The notes under the pieces were generated by a model, which had not been told where the DNA came from, did not search any database, and worked only from the letters and a program-made list of their open reading frames with translations. From Flagellimonas abyssi (GTDB lineage Bacteria; Bacteroidota; Bacteroidia; Flavobacteriales; Flavobacteriaceae): a stretch of DNA of 64,000 nucleotides. Positions within the stretch are counted from its first letter, which is position 1, and each line of letters begins with the position of its first letter. This document shows, piece by piece, positions 19,145 through 28,897 of this stretch. Location of the stretch: contig NZ_JAHZSV010000008.1 of NCBI RefSeq assembly GCF_019457905.1, positions 124,001 through 188,000 of the forward strand, given 5' to 3'. The translations under genes and the position numbers were made by a program.

Positions 19145-19913
19145 TTAAGTTCCAGTTGTTTATTTGTTGTATGGCATGGTGTGCGGTAAGGTCGAACTGC
19201 GTTGGAACTACCGAAACATAGCCTTGGGCCAATGCCCATTCGTCTGTATCCTCTCCTTTGTCCAAGAGCTCAAATTCTCCCGTAAGCCAATAATAATCTT
19301 TACCAGATGGACTTGTACGTTTATCAAATTTCTCTTTCCAATTGCCACGAGCCTGCCTACAGATTTTAATGCCCTTGGGGCCCTTCTCTGTCTTGGGAAT
19401 ATTTACATTTAGGACCGTTCCTTTCGGGATTCCGTTGTCCAGTGCCTCTTCAACTATTTTTTTGACCGAATCCAGTGCGGGTTCAAAATTGGCATCCCAT
19501 GAATAATCACATAACGAAAATCCGATGGCCGGTATTCCTTCGATGCCCGCCTCTATGGCCGCACTCATGGTGCCGGAATAAATTACGTTGATGGAAGAGT
19601 TGGACCCATGATTGATTCCGCTTACGCAGATGTCCGGGGTTCCATCCAGAATAACACGAAGTGCCAACTTTACACAATCGGCAGGTGTGCCGCTGCAGCT
19701 ATACTCGCTTGGTGCCCCTTCCTTATGGTCCACTACCACCTGCTTGGAAAACAACGTGCTATCTACGGTAATGGCATGCCCCATACCACTTTGCGGACTG
19801 TCCGGAGCCACGACAACAACATCGCCCAGTTCTTTCATGGTGCGTATCAATGCCCTTAGGCCAGGTGCCGTAATGCCATCGTCATTGGTGACAAGAATCA
19901 AGGGTTTTTCCAT
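19134..19913 (-). CDS. surE: 5'/3'-nucleotidase SurE
   Basis: SurE removes phosphate from nucleoside monophosphates with a divalent metal. The protein is 259 residues from the ATG at 19911-19913, which puts the metal motif LVTNDDG at residues 6-12 as in other SurE proteins; a start 36 bases upstream would add an unusual leader. Other family marks are APDSPQSGMGHAIT near residue 40, SCSGTPADCVKL near 78, and the metal-site SGINHGSNSS near 100. The stop overlaps the next gene by 11 bases. It is divergent from the prc gene. Confidence 0.95.
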   Translation of the reverse strand: MEKPLILVTNDDGITAPGLRALIRTMKELGDVVVVAPDSPQSGMGHAITVDSTLFSKQVVVDHKEGAPSEYSCSGTPADCVKLALRVILDGTPDICVSGINHGSNSSINVIYSGTMSAAIEAGIEGIPAIGFSLCDYSWDANFEPALDSVKKIVEEALDNGIPKGTVLNVNIPKTEKGPKGIKICRQARGNWKEKFDKRTSPSGKDYYWLTGEFELLDKGEDTDEWALAQGYVSVVPTQFDLTAHHAIQQINNWNLNER

Positions 19914-19988
19914 GTCAGATAATTTAAAGCATAAAAATACGTTTTTCATAAGGATATGGAGCTTTGTCCGTTTAACAAAAAATTAAAT

Positions 19989-20016
19989 CCAGCCATCGGG
20001 GCTGGCACGGTTTTTT
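19989..20016 (+). other. Hairpin with T-run in the surE-prc gap
   Basis: CCAGCC-ATCGG-GGCTGG (19989-20005) is a perfect 6-bp hairpin, followed after CACGG by six T. It looks like a weak terminator or attenuator on the plus strand, about 100 bases before the prc ATG. No plus-strand gene ends nearby, so its role is unclear. Confidence 0.4.
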
Positions 20017-20114
20017 CTGTATCTTAGAGAATTCATACAATTAGAAAAGATGGATGGCGCAATGAAGATTTGACGGTTTGAGGTCAGATAGTTTCGCTCC
20101 AGAAAAATGAGATT

Positions 20115-22283
20115 ATGAAAAAGAACTTTATTTTGGCACTATTGGTTATTCTTGTTGCAGTAGCTTCCTGCAGTTTTACCAATAAGTCTTTTGATAACGA
20201 CGACAAGGATAAATTTTTGTTGGAATTGATTTCCTACGTACTTGAAAAAGGGCACTATGAGCCCAAAGAAGTAAACGATAGCTTCAGTTCCAATGTTTTT
20301 GATGACTTTATACAGGTTATCGACCCTACCAAAAGATATTTTTTGCAAAGTGATATCGACGAATTTGAAAAATATAGGTTCATGATCGATGATGAGATCA
20401 GGAACACCGATATCACCTTCTTCAATGTTGTGTACCAACGCTTGATGGTTCGTATGCAAGAGGCAAAGGAAATTTACGGAGACGTCCTTGCCCAGCCTTT
20501 TGATTATACTATAGATGAAACCATCGAGATAGACTACGACAAACAAGAGTTTGCTACCAGTAAAAAAGAGCTTAAGGAGCGTTGGAGAAAACAATTGAAA
20601 TACAATACCCTTAACGTTTTCGATAATAAGATTGAAAATCAGATAGCTGATTCAGAAGCAGATTTGGAGGTTGATGCTGCCTATGCTTTCAACGAAATTC
20701 CAGGTTCCATAGATAAGGTCACAACAGAAGAAGAAGCCAGGGAGGTTACAAAAAACACCTTGGATGAATTTTTTGATTTCGTGGACGATTTGGAACGTAA
20801 GGATTGGTTTGTTCAGTACTTGAATACCATTGTAGAAGAATTTGACCCTCATACTTTCTATTTTGCCCCAGAAGAAAAAGAGAAGTTCGATATTGGCATG
20901 TCCGGTAAGTTTGAAGGAATCGGCGCCAGATTGCAGAAGAAGCCCGAAGGAGCAAAGATCGTGGAAATTATTTCCGGGGGACCCGTTTGGAGGGACCAGA
21001 GCCTTGAAGTTGGCGATCAAATCCTTAAAGTTGGTCAAGAAGGAGAGGAGCCCATCAATATTGTGGGAATGCGATTGGAAGACGCCATTAAATTGATCAA
21101 AGGTCCAGAAGGTACCGTAGTGGACCTTACTGTAAGAAAAGTAGATGGAACTATTGAAACAGTATCCATCACCAGGGATGTAGTTGAGCTTGAAGAATCC
21201 TATGCAAAATCCGCGACAATCGATGCTGGGGAGAATAAATATGGATTGATCAACCTTCCTAAGTTTTATATTGATTTCGAAGATTATGCCGAAAGGAATG
21301 CCGCTACCGATGTTGCCAAAGAATTAGAACGACTCAAAGAAGCAGGTGCAGAAGGAATTATCCTGGATTTGAGGGACAATGGCGGAGGATCTTTGAAAAC
21401 GGTGGTTGATATGGCAGGACTCTTCATCAAGGACGGACCTATAGTACAGGTGCGTTCCTCCGGTCAGCGCAAAGAAGTCCATGAAGATAAAGACGAAAGG
21501 ATCCAGTGGGATGGTCCATTGGTGATTTTGGTGAACGAATTATCCGCATCGGCCTCCGAGATATTGGCCGCTGCAATGCAGGACTACAAAAGGGCTGTTA
21601 TTATCGGAAGCAAACAAACTTTCGGAAAGGGAACCGTTCAAAATATATTTCCTTTGGATGATATAGTGAGAGGGAACGAACATGGGGATTTAGGAGCCAT
21701 AAAGCTGACTACCCAAAAATTTTACCGTATCAACGGAGGCTCTACTCAATTGGAAGGTGTAAAAAGCGATATTGTAGTTCCAGACAGATATAGTTATATC
21801 GATTTGGGCGAGCGAGATCAACAGAACCCATTAGGTTGGGATAAAATTACCGCTGCCGACTACAAAGTATGGGATGGTTACATTGATTTTGAAGATGCCG
21901 TTAAAAAGAGCAAGGAACGCATGGCCAAGAATGAGCAGATCAAGCTTATCGAGGAAAATGCCAAATGGCTGAAGGAGCAACAGGATGAAAATGTGATTTC
22001 CCTGAACTATGATAAATACGTGAGCAAAGAAGAAGAAGCAAAGAAACGTTCGGAAAAATTCAAAAGCTTAAGGGATTACGATTCCAAATTGTCCTTTAGT
22101 TCACTAAACTATGAGAAAGAATTGTTCACCCAAGATTCTGTATTAAGGGAAAAAAGAGATAGATGGCACAAGGATCTAGCCCGTGATATTTACGTGGAAG
22201 AGGCCGTAAACGTGCTCAAGGATCTTCATAAGAACAATATCAAGAAAAAAGACGGCGAATTGGCCAGCGTTAACAAAGGCTAA
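20115..22283 (+). CDS. prc: Tail-specific (C-terminal processing) protease, S41 family
   Basis: This is a 722-residue protease that degrades or trims periplasmic proteins from their C-termini. The N-terminus is a lipoprotein-like signal (VAVASC, Cys 20). A long helical N-domain follows. A PDZ domain spans about residues 255-345 (SGKFEGIGARLQ, then GGPVWR). The S41 core has the Ser in SASASEILA near residue 476 and the Lys in TFGKGTVQN near 503. The C-terminal region is charged and helical, as in Prc/Tsp proteins that carry DUF3340. It is divergent from surE and closes with a strong terminator. Confidence 0.93.
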   Translation: MKKNFILALLVILVAVASCSFTNKSFDNDDKDKFLLELISYVLEKGHYEPKEVNDSFSSNVFDDFIQVIDPTKRYFLQSDIDEFEKYRFMIDDEIRNTDITFFNVVYQRLMVRMQEAKEIYGDVLAQPFDYTIDETIEIDYDKQEFATSKKELKERWRKQLKYNTLNVFDNKIENQIADSEADLEVDAAYAFNEIPGSIDKVTTEEEAREVTKNTLDEFFDFVDDLERKDWFVQYLNTIVEEFDPHTFYFAPEEKEKFDIGMSGKFEGIGARLQKKPEGAKIVEIISGGPVWRDQSLEVGDQILKVGQEGEEPINIVGMRLEDAIKLIKGPEGTVVDLTVRKVDGTIETVSITRDVVELEESYAKSATIDAGENKYGLINLPKFYIDFEDYAERNAATDVAKELERLKEAGAEGIILDLRDNGGGSLKTVVDMAGLFIKDGPIVQVRSSGQRKEVHEDKDERIQWDGPLVILVNELSASASEILAAAMQDYKRAVIIGSKQTFGKGTVQNIFPLDDIVRGNEHGDLGAIKLTTQKFYRINGGSTQLEGVKSDIVVPDRYSYIDLGERDQQNPLGWDKITAADYKVWDGYIDFEDAVKKSKERMAKNEQIKLIEENAKWLKEQQDENVISLNYDKYVSKEEEAKKRSEKFKSLRDYDSKLSFSSLNYEKELFTQDSVLREKRDRWHKDLARDIYVEEAVNVLKDLHKNNIKKKDGELASVNKG

Positions 22284-22301
22284 GATTGTCCGATGAAATA
22301 T

Positions 22302-22334
22302 AAAAAAGCCAACTCCGAGGAGTTGGCTTTTTTT
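22302..22334 (+). terminator. Terminator of prc
   Basis: AAAAAAGCCAACTCC-GA-GGAGTTGGCTTTTTTTT: a 9-bp GC-rich stem extended by A-T pairs, directly after the prc stop, with an eight-T run. Confidence 0.92.
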
Positions 22335-22441
22335 GTTGTGGCCAGTTGACATAAATAGAAGAATATGATCAAAGAAGTTTTATTTTTTTAGGATGTATTT
22401 ATTTGCAAAATTTGGCCCTTAAACCCGATCAAATTTATTTG

Positions 22442-23239
22442 ATGAAGAATAGAACCCTTTACGCGGTGTTGATGTTTATTTGTATCGTTGGTTTTTGGCT
22501 GTTCGAAAACTTTTATACGCCAGCAACCTATTCCAAACCCAACGGGTCGGAAACCAATATGGTCGAAGCCAATCTGTTGCCGCGCTCCACTACAGGAGAG
22601 ATTGTGGAACATAGCTACTATACTTTGTCTTACAGCGAACCGTTTGAGCAAGCGGAATGGGTGGCATATGTGCTCAAGCAAGAGCACTTGACCTACGATG
22701 ATAGGGAACGGCCATATTTTATCGAGGACCCAAAGGTATCCACTAAGTCGGCCGATTGGCGAAATTATAGAGGTTCGGGATATGATAGGGGCCATTTGCT
22801 TCCGGCAGGTGATCGCCGGTTCTCGGAACAAGCCTATAACGAAACCTTTTATACCAGTAACATTAGCCCCCAGAACAAAGATTTCAATGCTGGAATCTGG
22901 AACCGTTTGGAACAGCAAGTGCGTTATTGGTGCAAAAAGTATGGAGAACTCTTTGTGGTTACCGGAGGTGTTTTGGAAGAAGGTTTGCCACAAATAGGGG
23001 ATGAAGATGTGGATGTGCCCCGAGCATATTATAAAATTGTGGTAAAAGGTTCCGGGGACAATACAAAGGTTCTTGCTTTTTTGATTCCAGCGGAAGAAAG
23101 TCAAAAGCCATTACAGGATTTTTTGGTTTCCGTGGACGAGGTCGAGAAAAGGACAGGAATCGATTTTTTTGAAATACAGCCTGATGCGTGGCAGTCGCGG
23201 ATCGAGTCAAAAGTAAATGCCGAAGGCTGGAAATTCTAA
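22442..23239 (+). CDS. DNA/RNA non-specific endonuclease (NUC1 type), exported or anchored
   Basis: The protein has 265 residues from the ATG at 22442; the upstream start adds 13 residues that do not fit a signal sequence. Residues 1-20 form a hydrophobic leader (LYAVLMFICIVGFWLF). The beta-beta-alpha metal nuclease motif DRGHLLPAGD, with the general-base His, is near residues 114-123. The metal-binding Asn follows in TSNISPQNKDFNAGIWNRLE near 139-158. Such enzymes cut both DNA and RNA with Mg2+, usually outside the cytoplasm. The gene ends overlapping the convergent rodA by four bases, with no terminator between. Confidence 0.93.
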   Translation: MKNRTLYAVLMFICIVGFWLFENFYTPATYSKPNGSETNMVEANLLPRSTTGEIVEHSYYTLSYSEPFEQAEWVAYVLKQEHLTYDDRERPYFIEDPKVSTKSADWRNYRGSGYDRGHLLPAGDRRFSEQAYNETFYTSNISPQNKDFNAGIWNRLEQQVRYWCKKYGELFVVTGGVLEEGLPQIGDEDVDVPRAYYKIVVKGSGDNTKVLAFLIPAEESQKPLQDFLVSVDEVEKRTGIDFFEIQPDAWQSRIESKVNAEGWKF

Positions 23240-24519
23240 ATGCCGTCCTTCAAACGGTTGGAGTCCAGTTTCAGGAAAATAAATAATAGCATTGTGAAGA
23301 AAATCAAACCGGAACCACCATAACTAAAAAAGGGCAATGGAACCCCAATAGTAGGCAACAGTCCGATTACCATTCCTATATTGATAAAGTAATGGAATAC
23401 CAAAATCGAGATTACACCATAGCCGTACATTCGGCTAAAATCGCTCTTCTGACGCTCCGCTATATATATCAACCGTAAAAAGAACAGGGAGAACAATAAA
23501 ATTACAGTGGCAGTACCCAAAAAGCCCCACTCTTCGCCAACGGAACTAAATATGTAATCGGTATGCTGTTCAGGTACAAAATCACCCTTGGTCCGGGTGC
23601 CTTCAAGGAATCCTTTACCTGTAAATCCACCGGATTCAATTGCTTTTTCAGATTGATAGGTGTTGTAACCAATGGTCTTTCGGATTTCGTCCAATTTATC
23701 CTCATCCTTTTCCAAGCTCAACCACAGTGCAAATCGGTCTCGGTGACGCTGTTCAAAAACGTTCTCGAAAACAAAATTTACGGACAGGGAAAACAGAATG
23801 GAAACCACAATTACACCCAGTACGGGAAGCAAAGGAATCTTAACCGAAGCCTTTTTGAAGGTATAGACCAATAGGGTGAGAATAATCAATCCAATGGAGA
23901 CCCAGACAGTTCCGAACATCAAGGTAGTGGCAAACAAGACTACGGCGAAGATCAAAATTCCCAAATAATAAATAGGAAAACCTTCCCTAAAAAGTACAAA
24001 GAACAGCGAAAAATATATCAACGAACTTCCAGGGTCGGGCTGTGGTAAAATCAAAATAGCGGGCAACAGAATAATTATCAAGGCATAAATTTGATGCTTT
24101 CCCGTTCGTATATCCGTTTGTATATCGCTTAAAAACTTAGCTAATGCCAACGAAGTGGTAACCTTGGCCAGTTCCGAAGGCTGCAGGTTAAAAAAACCAA
24201 GATCATACCATGATGTGGCTCCAGCTATGGTTTTTCCGAAAACAAACAATCCTAACAAGAGAATTATGGAGACTACATAGAAAATTGAAGAAAATCGTTC
24301 AAAAAAGTTAGATTCAACAAAAAGCACGAATATGATTCCCAAAAAAGCCACACCCATAAAAAAGAGTTGCTTTCCATAAAGGGTTGAGAAATCAAAAATT
24401 GATGTGTCCGCATCTCCTACCGAAGTTGAGTAAATGTTGAGCCATCCTATAAAAACCAAAAGCGCATAAAGGATTACACTGATCCAATCCAACCTGCCAA
24501 ACGGCCCTCTACCAGACAT
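23236..24519 (-). CDS. rodA: Rod-shape SEDS glycosyltransferase RodA
   Basis: RodA polymerises glycan strands for side-wall growth together with PBP2. The 427 residues contain ten or so membrane helices and the SEDS family marks: GATSWYDLGFFNLQPSELAK near residue 112, PDPGSSLIY near 169 with the catalytic Asp, a large extracellular loop, and the C-terminal GVPLPFFSYGGSGL near residue 398. The start overlaps the pbp2 stop by 11 bases, so the two partners are translationally coupled. The 5' neighbours mreD, mreC and mreB complete the elongasome set. Confidence 0.96.
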   Translation of the reverse strand: MSGRGPFGRLDWISVILYALLVFIGWLNIYSTSVGDADTSIFDFSTLYGKQLFFMGVAFLGIIFVLFVESNFFERFSSIFYVVSIILLLGLFVFGKTIAGATSWYDLGFFNLQPSELAKVTTSLALAKFLSDIQTDIRTGKHQIYALIIILLPAILILPQPDPGSSLIYFSLFFVLFREGFPIYYLGILIFAVVLFATTLMFGTVWVSIGLIILTLLVYTFKKASVKIPLLPVLGVIVVSILFSLSVNFVFENVFEQRHRDRFALWLSLEKDEDKLDEIRKTIGYNTYQSEKAIESGGFTGKGFLEGTRTKGDFVPEQHTDYIFSSVGEEWGFLGTATVILLFSLFFLRLIYIAERQKSDFSRMYGYGVISILVFHYFINIGMVIGLLPTIGVPLPFFSYGGSGLIFFTMLLFIFLKLDSNRLKDGI

Positions 24520-26377
24520 ACTCGTTTATCTTGAATGGTTCGCCGCTGTAGGGTTTGGCATACTCGTGTTCCAAAGTTTTTTCCAACATGCGTTTTTCCA
24601 GGTCTGTCCTTGTAATTTCCCCTTTAATATATTTTTCAATCAATAGAGAGGCAATATGTCCAGCATATCGAGAACCATAATACCCATTTTCAATATAAAC
24701 TGCCAAGGCTATCTGAGGGTTTTCAACAGGAGCAAAGGCTACAAAAACGGAGTGGTCCGTCAATTGCATCCGTTCGCCATCAATTCGGATATAATTTTCA
24801 ACAGTTCCGGTTTTACCGGCAATATCGATACCTGGAATTTTTACCCATCGAGCAGTTCCGTAATTATATACATTTGCCATTCCCTCGATTACAGGATCAA
24901 AGTGTTTTCTGTCTATGGTGGTGTAATTGGGTTCGGTGTACTTAGGGTCTATCTTTCCATTGTTACCGATGCTCTTTATGATATGGGGCGTATAAAAATA
25001 ACCTCTATTGGCAATCGCTGCGGTCATATTGGCCAATTGTAATGGGGTAGCGGCGATTTCCCCTTGACCGATAGAGTTGGATATGATGGTGGAAGCAGCC
25101 CATCTGCCATCCCCGTACCATTTGTCGTAATAAGCAACATCTGGAATTCTTCCAGGGGCTCCCGTTGGAAGGTCTGTCCCCAAATAACCACCCAGACCAA
25201 AACTTTTCATATGTTTTTCCCAAACATCCATGCCTTTATCCGTGGTATTGTACTTATCAAAAATCTTACGGAACACTCCCGCAAAATAGGCATTACAGGA
25301 TTGATAGATTCCAGAGTTTAAATCTCTGACACCACCTCCACAGTGACATCCTCTGAGTGTATTGCCAACATAAAAACCATGGTAACATCTGATTTTGGTA
25401 TCCTCATTTATTACTCCTTCTTGAAGGCCGATCAGCGCATTTAGCGTTTTAAAGGGTGATCCAGGCGAGGGTTGGGCCAAAATGGAACGGTCCCATGTGG
25501 GTTTGGATATGGTGTCGTAATGGAGTTTGCTATAATTTTTGGAGCGTTCCCGGCCAACCAATAGGGCCGGATCATAAGTTGGACCAGATATCATGGCCAA
25601 GATTTCGCCAGACTTTGGTTCAATGGCAACGATGCCGCCACGTTTACCGTGCATCAACTTCTCGCCATACTCTTGCAGGGTTTTATCCAGTGTAATATGG
25701 ATTTCTTTGCCTTGTTGTGGCAAGGTGTCCAGTTTTCCTTCCTTATAAGGGCCTATATCCCTGTTGAAACGATCTTTTTGAATATGCTTTACCCCTTTTT
25801 GACCCCTTAAAATTTCCTCATACTGTTGCTCAATACCCGTTCTACCTTTTAGCTCGCCTGCAACATAATAGGGGTTGTTCTTAAGGTCCCACTCGTTCAC
25901 CTCGCTGATGTATCCGAGCACATTTGCGGCACTTTTGGTGTTGTAGTAACGCAGGGAACGTTTTTGAATATAAAAGCCATTGTAGTGGCGCATTTTTTCT
26001 TGAAGTTTGGCATAATCTTCCTTGGAAAGCTGGGGCACCAAAACAGAGGGTAACCTTGGGGAATATACTCTTGCTTTTTCCATTTTGGAAAGGAACTCCC
26101 CCTTTTCAATCCCCAATAGACCACAAAACTCCAACGTGTCCAATGGCTTTACTTCCCGGGGGATTACCATGACATCGTATGCGGGCTGGTTGCCTACAAG
26201 AAGTTTTCCGTCCCTGTCATAGATATAGCCTCTTTCTGGGTAGTCGTACACTTTTTTTATTGCAGGATCATCCAATATTTGGTCTGGCGAAAACCGGAAC
26301 AATTGCAAATAGGAAAGCCTTCCTATAAAGGTGAAGCCTATAAGTACAATGACGGATGAAAGCAATAATTTTTTCAT
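24509..26377 (-). CDS. mrdA: Penicillin-binding protein 2 (elongation transpeptidase)
   Basis: PBP2 cross-links peptidoglycan during rod elongation. The 622 residues have an N-terminal membrane anchor (residues 4-25), a dimerisation/pedestal domain (NQPAYDVMVIPRE near 63), and a transpeptidase domain with the active Ser in SPGSPFKTL near 305, the SxN motif SCN near 355 and KTGT near 520. A Cys-rich patch (CYHGF, then GCHCGG) lies just before the SxN motif. It lies between mreD (54-base gap) and rodA (overlap), the standard Bacteroidota order. Confidence 0.96.
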   Translation of the reverse strand: MKKLLLSSVIVLIGFTFIGRLSYLQLFRFSPDQILDDPAIKKVYDYPERGYIYDRDGKLLVGNQPAYDVMVIPREVKPLDTLEFCGLLGIEKGEFLSKMEKARVYSPRLPSVLVPQLSKEDYAKLQEKMRHYNGFYIQKRSLRYYNTKSAANVLGYISEVNEWDLKNNPYYVAGELKGRTGIEQQYEEILRGQKGVKHIQKDRFNRDIGPYKEGKLDTLPQQGKEIHITLDKTLQEYGEKLMHGKRGGIVAIEPKSGEILAMISGPTYDPALLVGRERSKNYSKLHYDTISKPTWDRSILAQPSPGSPFKTLNALIGLQEGVINEDTKIRCYHGFYVGNTLRGCHCGGGVRDLNSGIYQSCNAYFAGVFRKIFDKYNTTDKGMDVWEKHMKSFGLGGYLGTDLPTGAPGRIPDVAYYDKWYGDGRWAASTIISNSIGQGEIAATPLQLANMTAAIANRGYFYTPHIIKSIGNNGKIDPKYTEPNYTTIDRKHFDPVIEGMANVYNYGTARWVKIPGIDIAGKTGTVENYIRIDGERMQLTDHSVFVAFAPVENPQIALAVYIENGYYGSRYAGHIASLLIEKYIKGEITRTDLEKRMLEKTLEHEYAKPYSGEPFKINEYVW

Positions 26378-26431
26378 GATAGACCTAAATTCTTGAGTTG
26401 CACATATAACCCAACGATAAAAACTACGTTT

Positions 26432-26938
26432 TTATTCGCTCTTTGGACTAAAAAGTGAACTGAATAATACACAAAGTATTAAAGTTACCGTTCCCGTGGC
26501 AAAAACTTTTTTCAAAATTAACAGGATATGGGCGATACTTAAAATTTCAAACGAAAAGAATATGAGATGATGAACAAAAATAAGAAGCGCCATAAAAGTA
26601 ATTCGCTGCAACTTGGTCGTGTTTTTAAAACTAAAATTTTGAAAATCATAGTTCACGCCAAAGCAAAAACGCATTATGGCAGGTCTTGCATAAGCAATGG
26701 TGACCGATGCCAAGGCGTTCAATGCAAGGCTGTCCGAGAAAATATCGATGACCAATCCCAACAGAAAAGCCGTAAGCATAAAAATGGCACGATTCCTTTT
26801 AATGGGATACCAGTAAAAGAAGATTACATAAACCATAGGGTTGATGAAACCCAGAAAATTGAGATTATTGAATATGAGCACCTGTGTGATGACCAACAAC
26901 ACAAACCGGAGAATATTTATGATGGGTGAATTGTTCAT
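26432..26938 (-). CDS. mreD: Rod-shape protein MreD
   Basis: A 168-residue inner-membrane protein with about five helices that belongs to the rod complex and links MreC to the membrane. Sequence conservation in this family is low; the assignment rests on length, the N-terminal helix followed by FINPMVYVIFFYWYPI, the GLVIDIFSDSLALNALAS loop, and its place between mreC (four-base overlap) and pbp2. Confidence 0.9.
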   Translation of the reverse strand: MNNSPIINILRFVLLVITQVLIFNNLNFLGFINPMVYVIFFYWYPIKRNRAIFMLTAFLLGLVIDIFSDSLALNALASVTIAYARPAIMRFCFGVNYDFQNFSFKNTTKLQRITFMALLIFVHHLIFFSFEILSIAHILLILKKVFATGTVTLILCVLFSSLFSPKSE

Positions 26939-27747
26939 TCTATGGTTCTGGATTCAAGTTCCTCTATTTCTTCTTTATTCTGATTCTCGATTAAGTATAC
27001 ATTTTTAATGCTGGCCATATCGGAGAATAGCTCCACGTCAATATTGTAGAAACTTTTGGAATCGTTAAGATCATATTTCTTGATAACACCTATCGGAACG
27101 TTTTCCGGAAAAATGCTGGACATACCCCCGGTAACAATGGTATCTCCTACCACCAAGGGGACCAGTCTTGGAATATCGACCAGTTGCACCACAGAATAAT
27201 CTTTTGTATCCCATACCAACGAACCAAAATATTCGGTGCCCTTTATTTTTGCGTTGATGTTGGATTTGGTGTTGAGCACACTTTGCACCGTAGCAAAATT
27301 ATTCGACACATTTTCCACGATTCCCAAAATACCGTCGGTAGTGATTACACCCATATCTTGATGCACCCCATCTTTCTCTCCCTTGTCAATTAAAACATAA
27401 TTTCGAGGCGAGGTAAAACTATTTTTTATAAGCCGGGCATTCAATACTTGATAAACGGCCAAAGTGGAATCCAAAGGTTCAATGCTATCATATTCTGTGT
27501 TGAAAAGAATTCTGCGCAATCGCTGATTCTCCTCGACCAATCTTTTGTTCTCCTCTTGCAGGTCGAAATAAGATGACACATCGGAACCGGCACCATAAAT
27601 ACTACCGGAGACCCAACGGGATGAATTAAAGAATCTGGATTGATGGTATGAATGGGACCGAATCGTCATCACCAAAGAAATAAACGCAAAAAACACATAC
27701 AAAAATGCATTTCGATAGCGTAAAACAAAATTGATGATGCGTTGCAT
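26935..27747 (-). CDS. mreC: Rod-shape protein MreC
   Basis: MreC is a periplasmic scaffold that switches on PBP2/RodA. The 270 residues have one N-terminal membrane helix (about 10-27), a coiled coil with EENKRLVEENQRLRR near residues 64-78, and the beta-barrel domain with DKGEKDGVHQDMGVIT and GDTIVTGGMSSIFPENVPIG. The C-terminal tail is acidic. Start overlaps nothing upstream (66 bases to mreB); the stop overlaps mreD by four bases. Confidence 0.94.
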   Translation of the reverse strand: MQRIINFVLRYRNAFLYVFFAFISLVMTIRSHSYHQSRFFNSSRWVSGSIYGAGSDVSSYFDLQEENKRLVEENQRLRRILFNTEYDSIEPLDSTLAVYQVLNARLIKNSFTSPRNYVLIDKGEKDGVHQDMGVITTDGILGIVENVSNNFATVQSVLNTKSNINAKIKGTEYFGSLVWDTKDYSVVQLVDIPRLVPLVVGDTIVTGGMSSIFPENVPIGVIKKYDLNDSKSFYNIDVELFSDMASIKNVYLIENQNKEEIEELESRTIE

Positions 27748-27813
27748 GCAATCGTATCGTTAAGAAGGTTTTTTCAACTCCTTGAAGGTAATAGAACTGT
27801 AAAGATTACAGCG

Positions 27814-28842
27814 CTATTTTATTAAAATACTTTTATAGCGTTCCAAGTTTTTAAGGGCAATACCTGTACCTCGAACAACCGCTCTCAAAGGATCTTCGGC
27901 AATGTAAACGGGCAAATCGGTTTTTTGGGAAAGCCTTCTGTCCAATCCTCGTAGCATGGACCCACCACCTGCTAAATAAATACCTGTGTTGTAGATATCG
28001 GCGGCCAACTCTGGAGGAGTTTGCGATAGGGTTTCCATAACAGCGTCTTCCACCCTTAAAATACTTTTGTCCAAGGCTTTGGCGATTTCTCGGTAAGAAA
28101 CCTGAACTTGTTTTGGTTTACCTGTCAAAAGATCACGACCTTGGATGGATTTGTCATCCGGTGGGGATTTTAAATCCTCGGTTGCAGAACCAATTTCTAT
28201 TTTGATGGCTTCGGCCGTACTTTCACCCACGTAAAGGTTGTGCTGGGTCCTCATGTAATAAATGATATCGTTCGTGAACACATCACCTGCAATTTTTACA
28301 GATTTGTCACAAACGATACCGCCTAATGCAATGACCGCAATCTCTGTGGTACCACCACCTATATCCACGATCATGTTTCCTTTCGGCTGCATGATATCAA
28401 GGCCGATACCAATGGCTGCAGCCATAGGCTCATGAATCAAGTAAACTTCTTTGCCGTTGACACGTTCCGCAGATTCACGGACCGCACGCATTTCCACTTC
28501 GGTAATGCCCGAAGGAATACAGATGACCATTCGAAGCGCGGGCGGAAACCATTTTTTCTTGAGTGCCGGAATGTTTTTGATGAACATGCTGATCATCTTT
28601 TCCGATGCATCAAAATCAGCGATTACACCGTCTTTCAACGGTCGTATGGTTTTGATGTTTTCATGGGTCTTCCCCTGCATCATATTGGCTTCGCGGCCCA
28701 CCGCGATTATTTTCCCTGATATACGGTCCCTTGCCACAATGGAAGGACTGTCGACCACCACTTTGTCCAAATGGATGATCAGGGTATTTGCAGTACCAAG
28801 GTCGATGGCTATCTCCTCGGTCATGAAATCAAAAAATCCCAT
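27814..28842 (-). CDS. mreB: Rod-shape actin MreB
   Basis: MreB is the bacterial actin that orients side-wall synthesis. The 342 residues carry the actin-fold motifs: phosphate 1 IDLGTANTLI at residues 13-22, connect/phosphate 2 IVDIGGGTTEIAVI near 158, and adenosine TGIYLAGGGSMLRGLD near 287. The N-terminal MGFFDFMTEEIA is short and may form the membrane-binding helix. It heads the mre cluster, 55 bases after purH on the same strand, and may be read through from the purH promoter as well as its own. Confidence 0.97.
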   Translation of the reverse strand: MGFFDFMTEEIAIDLGTANTLIIHLDKVVVDSPSIVARDRISGKIIAVGREANMMQGKTHENIKTIRPLKDGVIADFDASEKMISMFIKNIPALKKKWFPPALRMVICIPSGITEVEMRAVRESAERVNGKEVYLIHEPMAAAIGIGLDIMQPKGNMIVDIGGGTTEIAVIALGGIVCDKSVKIAGDVFTNDIIYYMRTQHNLYVGESTAEAIKIEIGSATEDLKSPPDDKSIQGRDLLTGKPKQVQVSYREIAKALDKSILRVEDAVMETLSQTPPELAADIYNTGIYLAGGGSMLRGLDRRLSQKTDLPVYIAEDPLRAVVRGTGIALKNLERYKSILIK

Positions 28843-28897
28843 ACAAATCGTGTGTTTTTCGGATTAACGGTAAAATTTAACGGCTAAAGTACTAAAA

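Noticed and set aside
22403-22441. Longer start for the NUC1 endonuclease
   Set aside because: The extra 13 residues precede a good signal-like leader at 22442 and contain no export signal themselves.
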